Below are positions 10,770-10,907 of a DNA stretch of 10,907 bases, piece after piece. Location of the stretch: positions 123,430-134,336 of the forward strand of contig MU646500.1 of assembly GCA_026770585.1 (NCBI GenBank), given 5' to 3'. The position numbers were made by a program, and so were the translations under genes. Under the pieces are notes generated by a model, which saw only the letters and a list, made by a program, of their open reading frames with translations, was not told the DNA's origin and made no database searches. The stretch comes from Baffinella frigidus. Taxonomy: Eukaryota > Cryptophyceae > Cryptomonadales > Baffinellaceae. Position 1 is the first letter of the stretch. Every line of letters starts with the position of its first letter.

Positions 10770-10907
10770 CGGGTTTAGAGTATGGGGTGTGGGGTTTGGG
10801 GTGTGGGGTTTGGGGTGTGGGGTTTGGGGTGTGGGGTTTGGGGTTAAGGGTTCAGGGTTTGGGGTTTAGGGTTAAGGGTTAAGGGTTGAGGGTTTAGGGT
10901 TAAGGGT
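10770..10907. repeat. G-rich telomere-like heptamer array at right edge
   Basis: Regular GGTGTGG/GGTTTGG heptamers from about 10783 pass into GGTTTAG and GGTTAAG units at the window end. It is C-rich in the sense of the minus-strand exon that follows, consistent with it being that gene's last intron. Confidence 0.92.

Noticed and set aside
1-10907. CRISPR array, phage defence or bacterial operon
   Set aside because: Repeats are contiguous heptamers without unique equal-length spacers. Genes are intron-split and there is no bacterial gene organisation.

Overview
This window looks like nuclear DNA from a GC-rich alga with a secondary, red-lineage plastid. A haptophyte is my best guess and a stramenopile or other group is possible; I cannot name the species. 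Three things point this way. Coding sequence is split by spliceosomal introns. One protein starts with a signal peptide followed by an A-A-F cleavage-type motif and a basic, Ala/Ser-rich stretch, as in bipartite plastid-targeting leaders. The introns are packed with degenerate TTTAGGG-type (algal/plant telomere-like) heptamers. Nothing here resembles a bacterial operon, phage, CRISPR array or rRNA/tRNA locus.

Layout. (1) 1-1559: part of a plus-strand gene of unknown function. Its exons were found by phase-consistent splicing (224-271, 573-685, 983-1022, 1140-1172, 1452-1559), and it enters from the left edge. (2) 2116-6466: a minus-strand gene for a putative plastid-targeted 2-oxoglutarate/Fe(II) oxygenase, split over about five exons (6466-5780, 4923-4842, 4122-4077, 3913-3748, 2271-2116). 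Splicing brings together H189-x-D191, H256 and R270-x-T272, the expected metal and cosubstrate set. The two genes converge. (3) 6490-9420: a gene-poor mosaic of foldbacks, palindromes and diverged dispersed repeats. (4) 9425-10640: more short inverted-repeat elements, including two of the four copies of a roughly 125-bp MITE family with TACAGGGGTACC termini. (5) 10657-10755: the last coding exon of another minus-strand gene that enters from the right edge.

The most interesting signal is the introns. They are built from heptamer arrays with the CCCTAAA-like strand on the sense side, and they contain truncated copies of the splice-site-proximal edges of their own flanking exons: acceptor-side copies upstream of exons 2 and 5 of the oxygenase gene, and donor-side copies downstream of exons 2 and 4. 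Several inferred donors are GC rather than GT. Exon models are read by eye from motifs and phase, with no transcript evidence.
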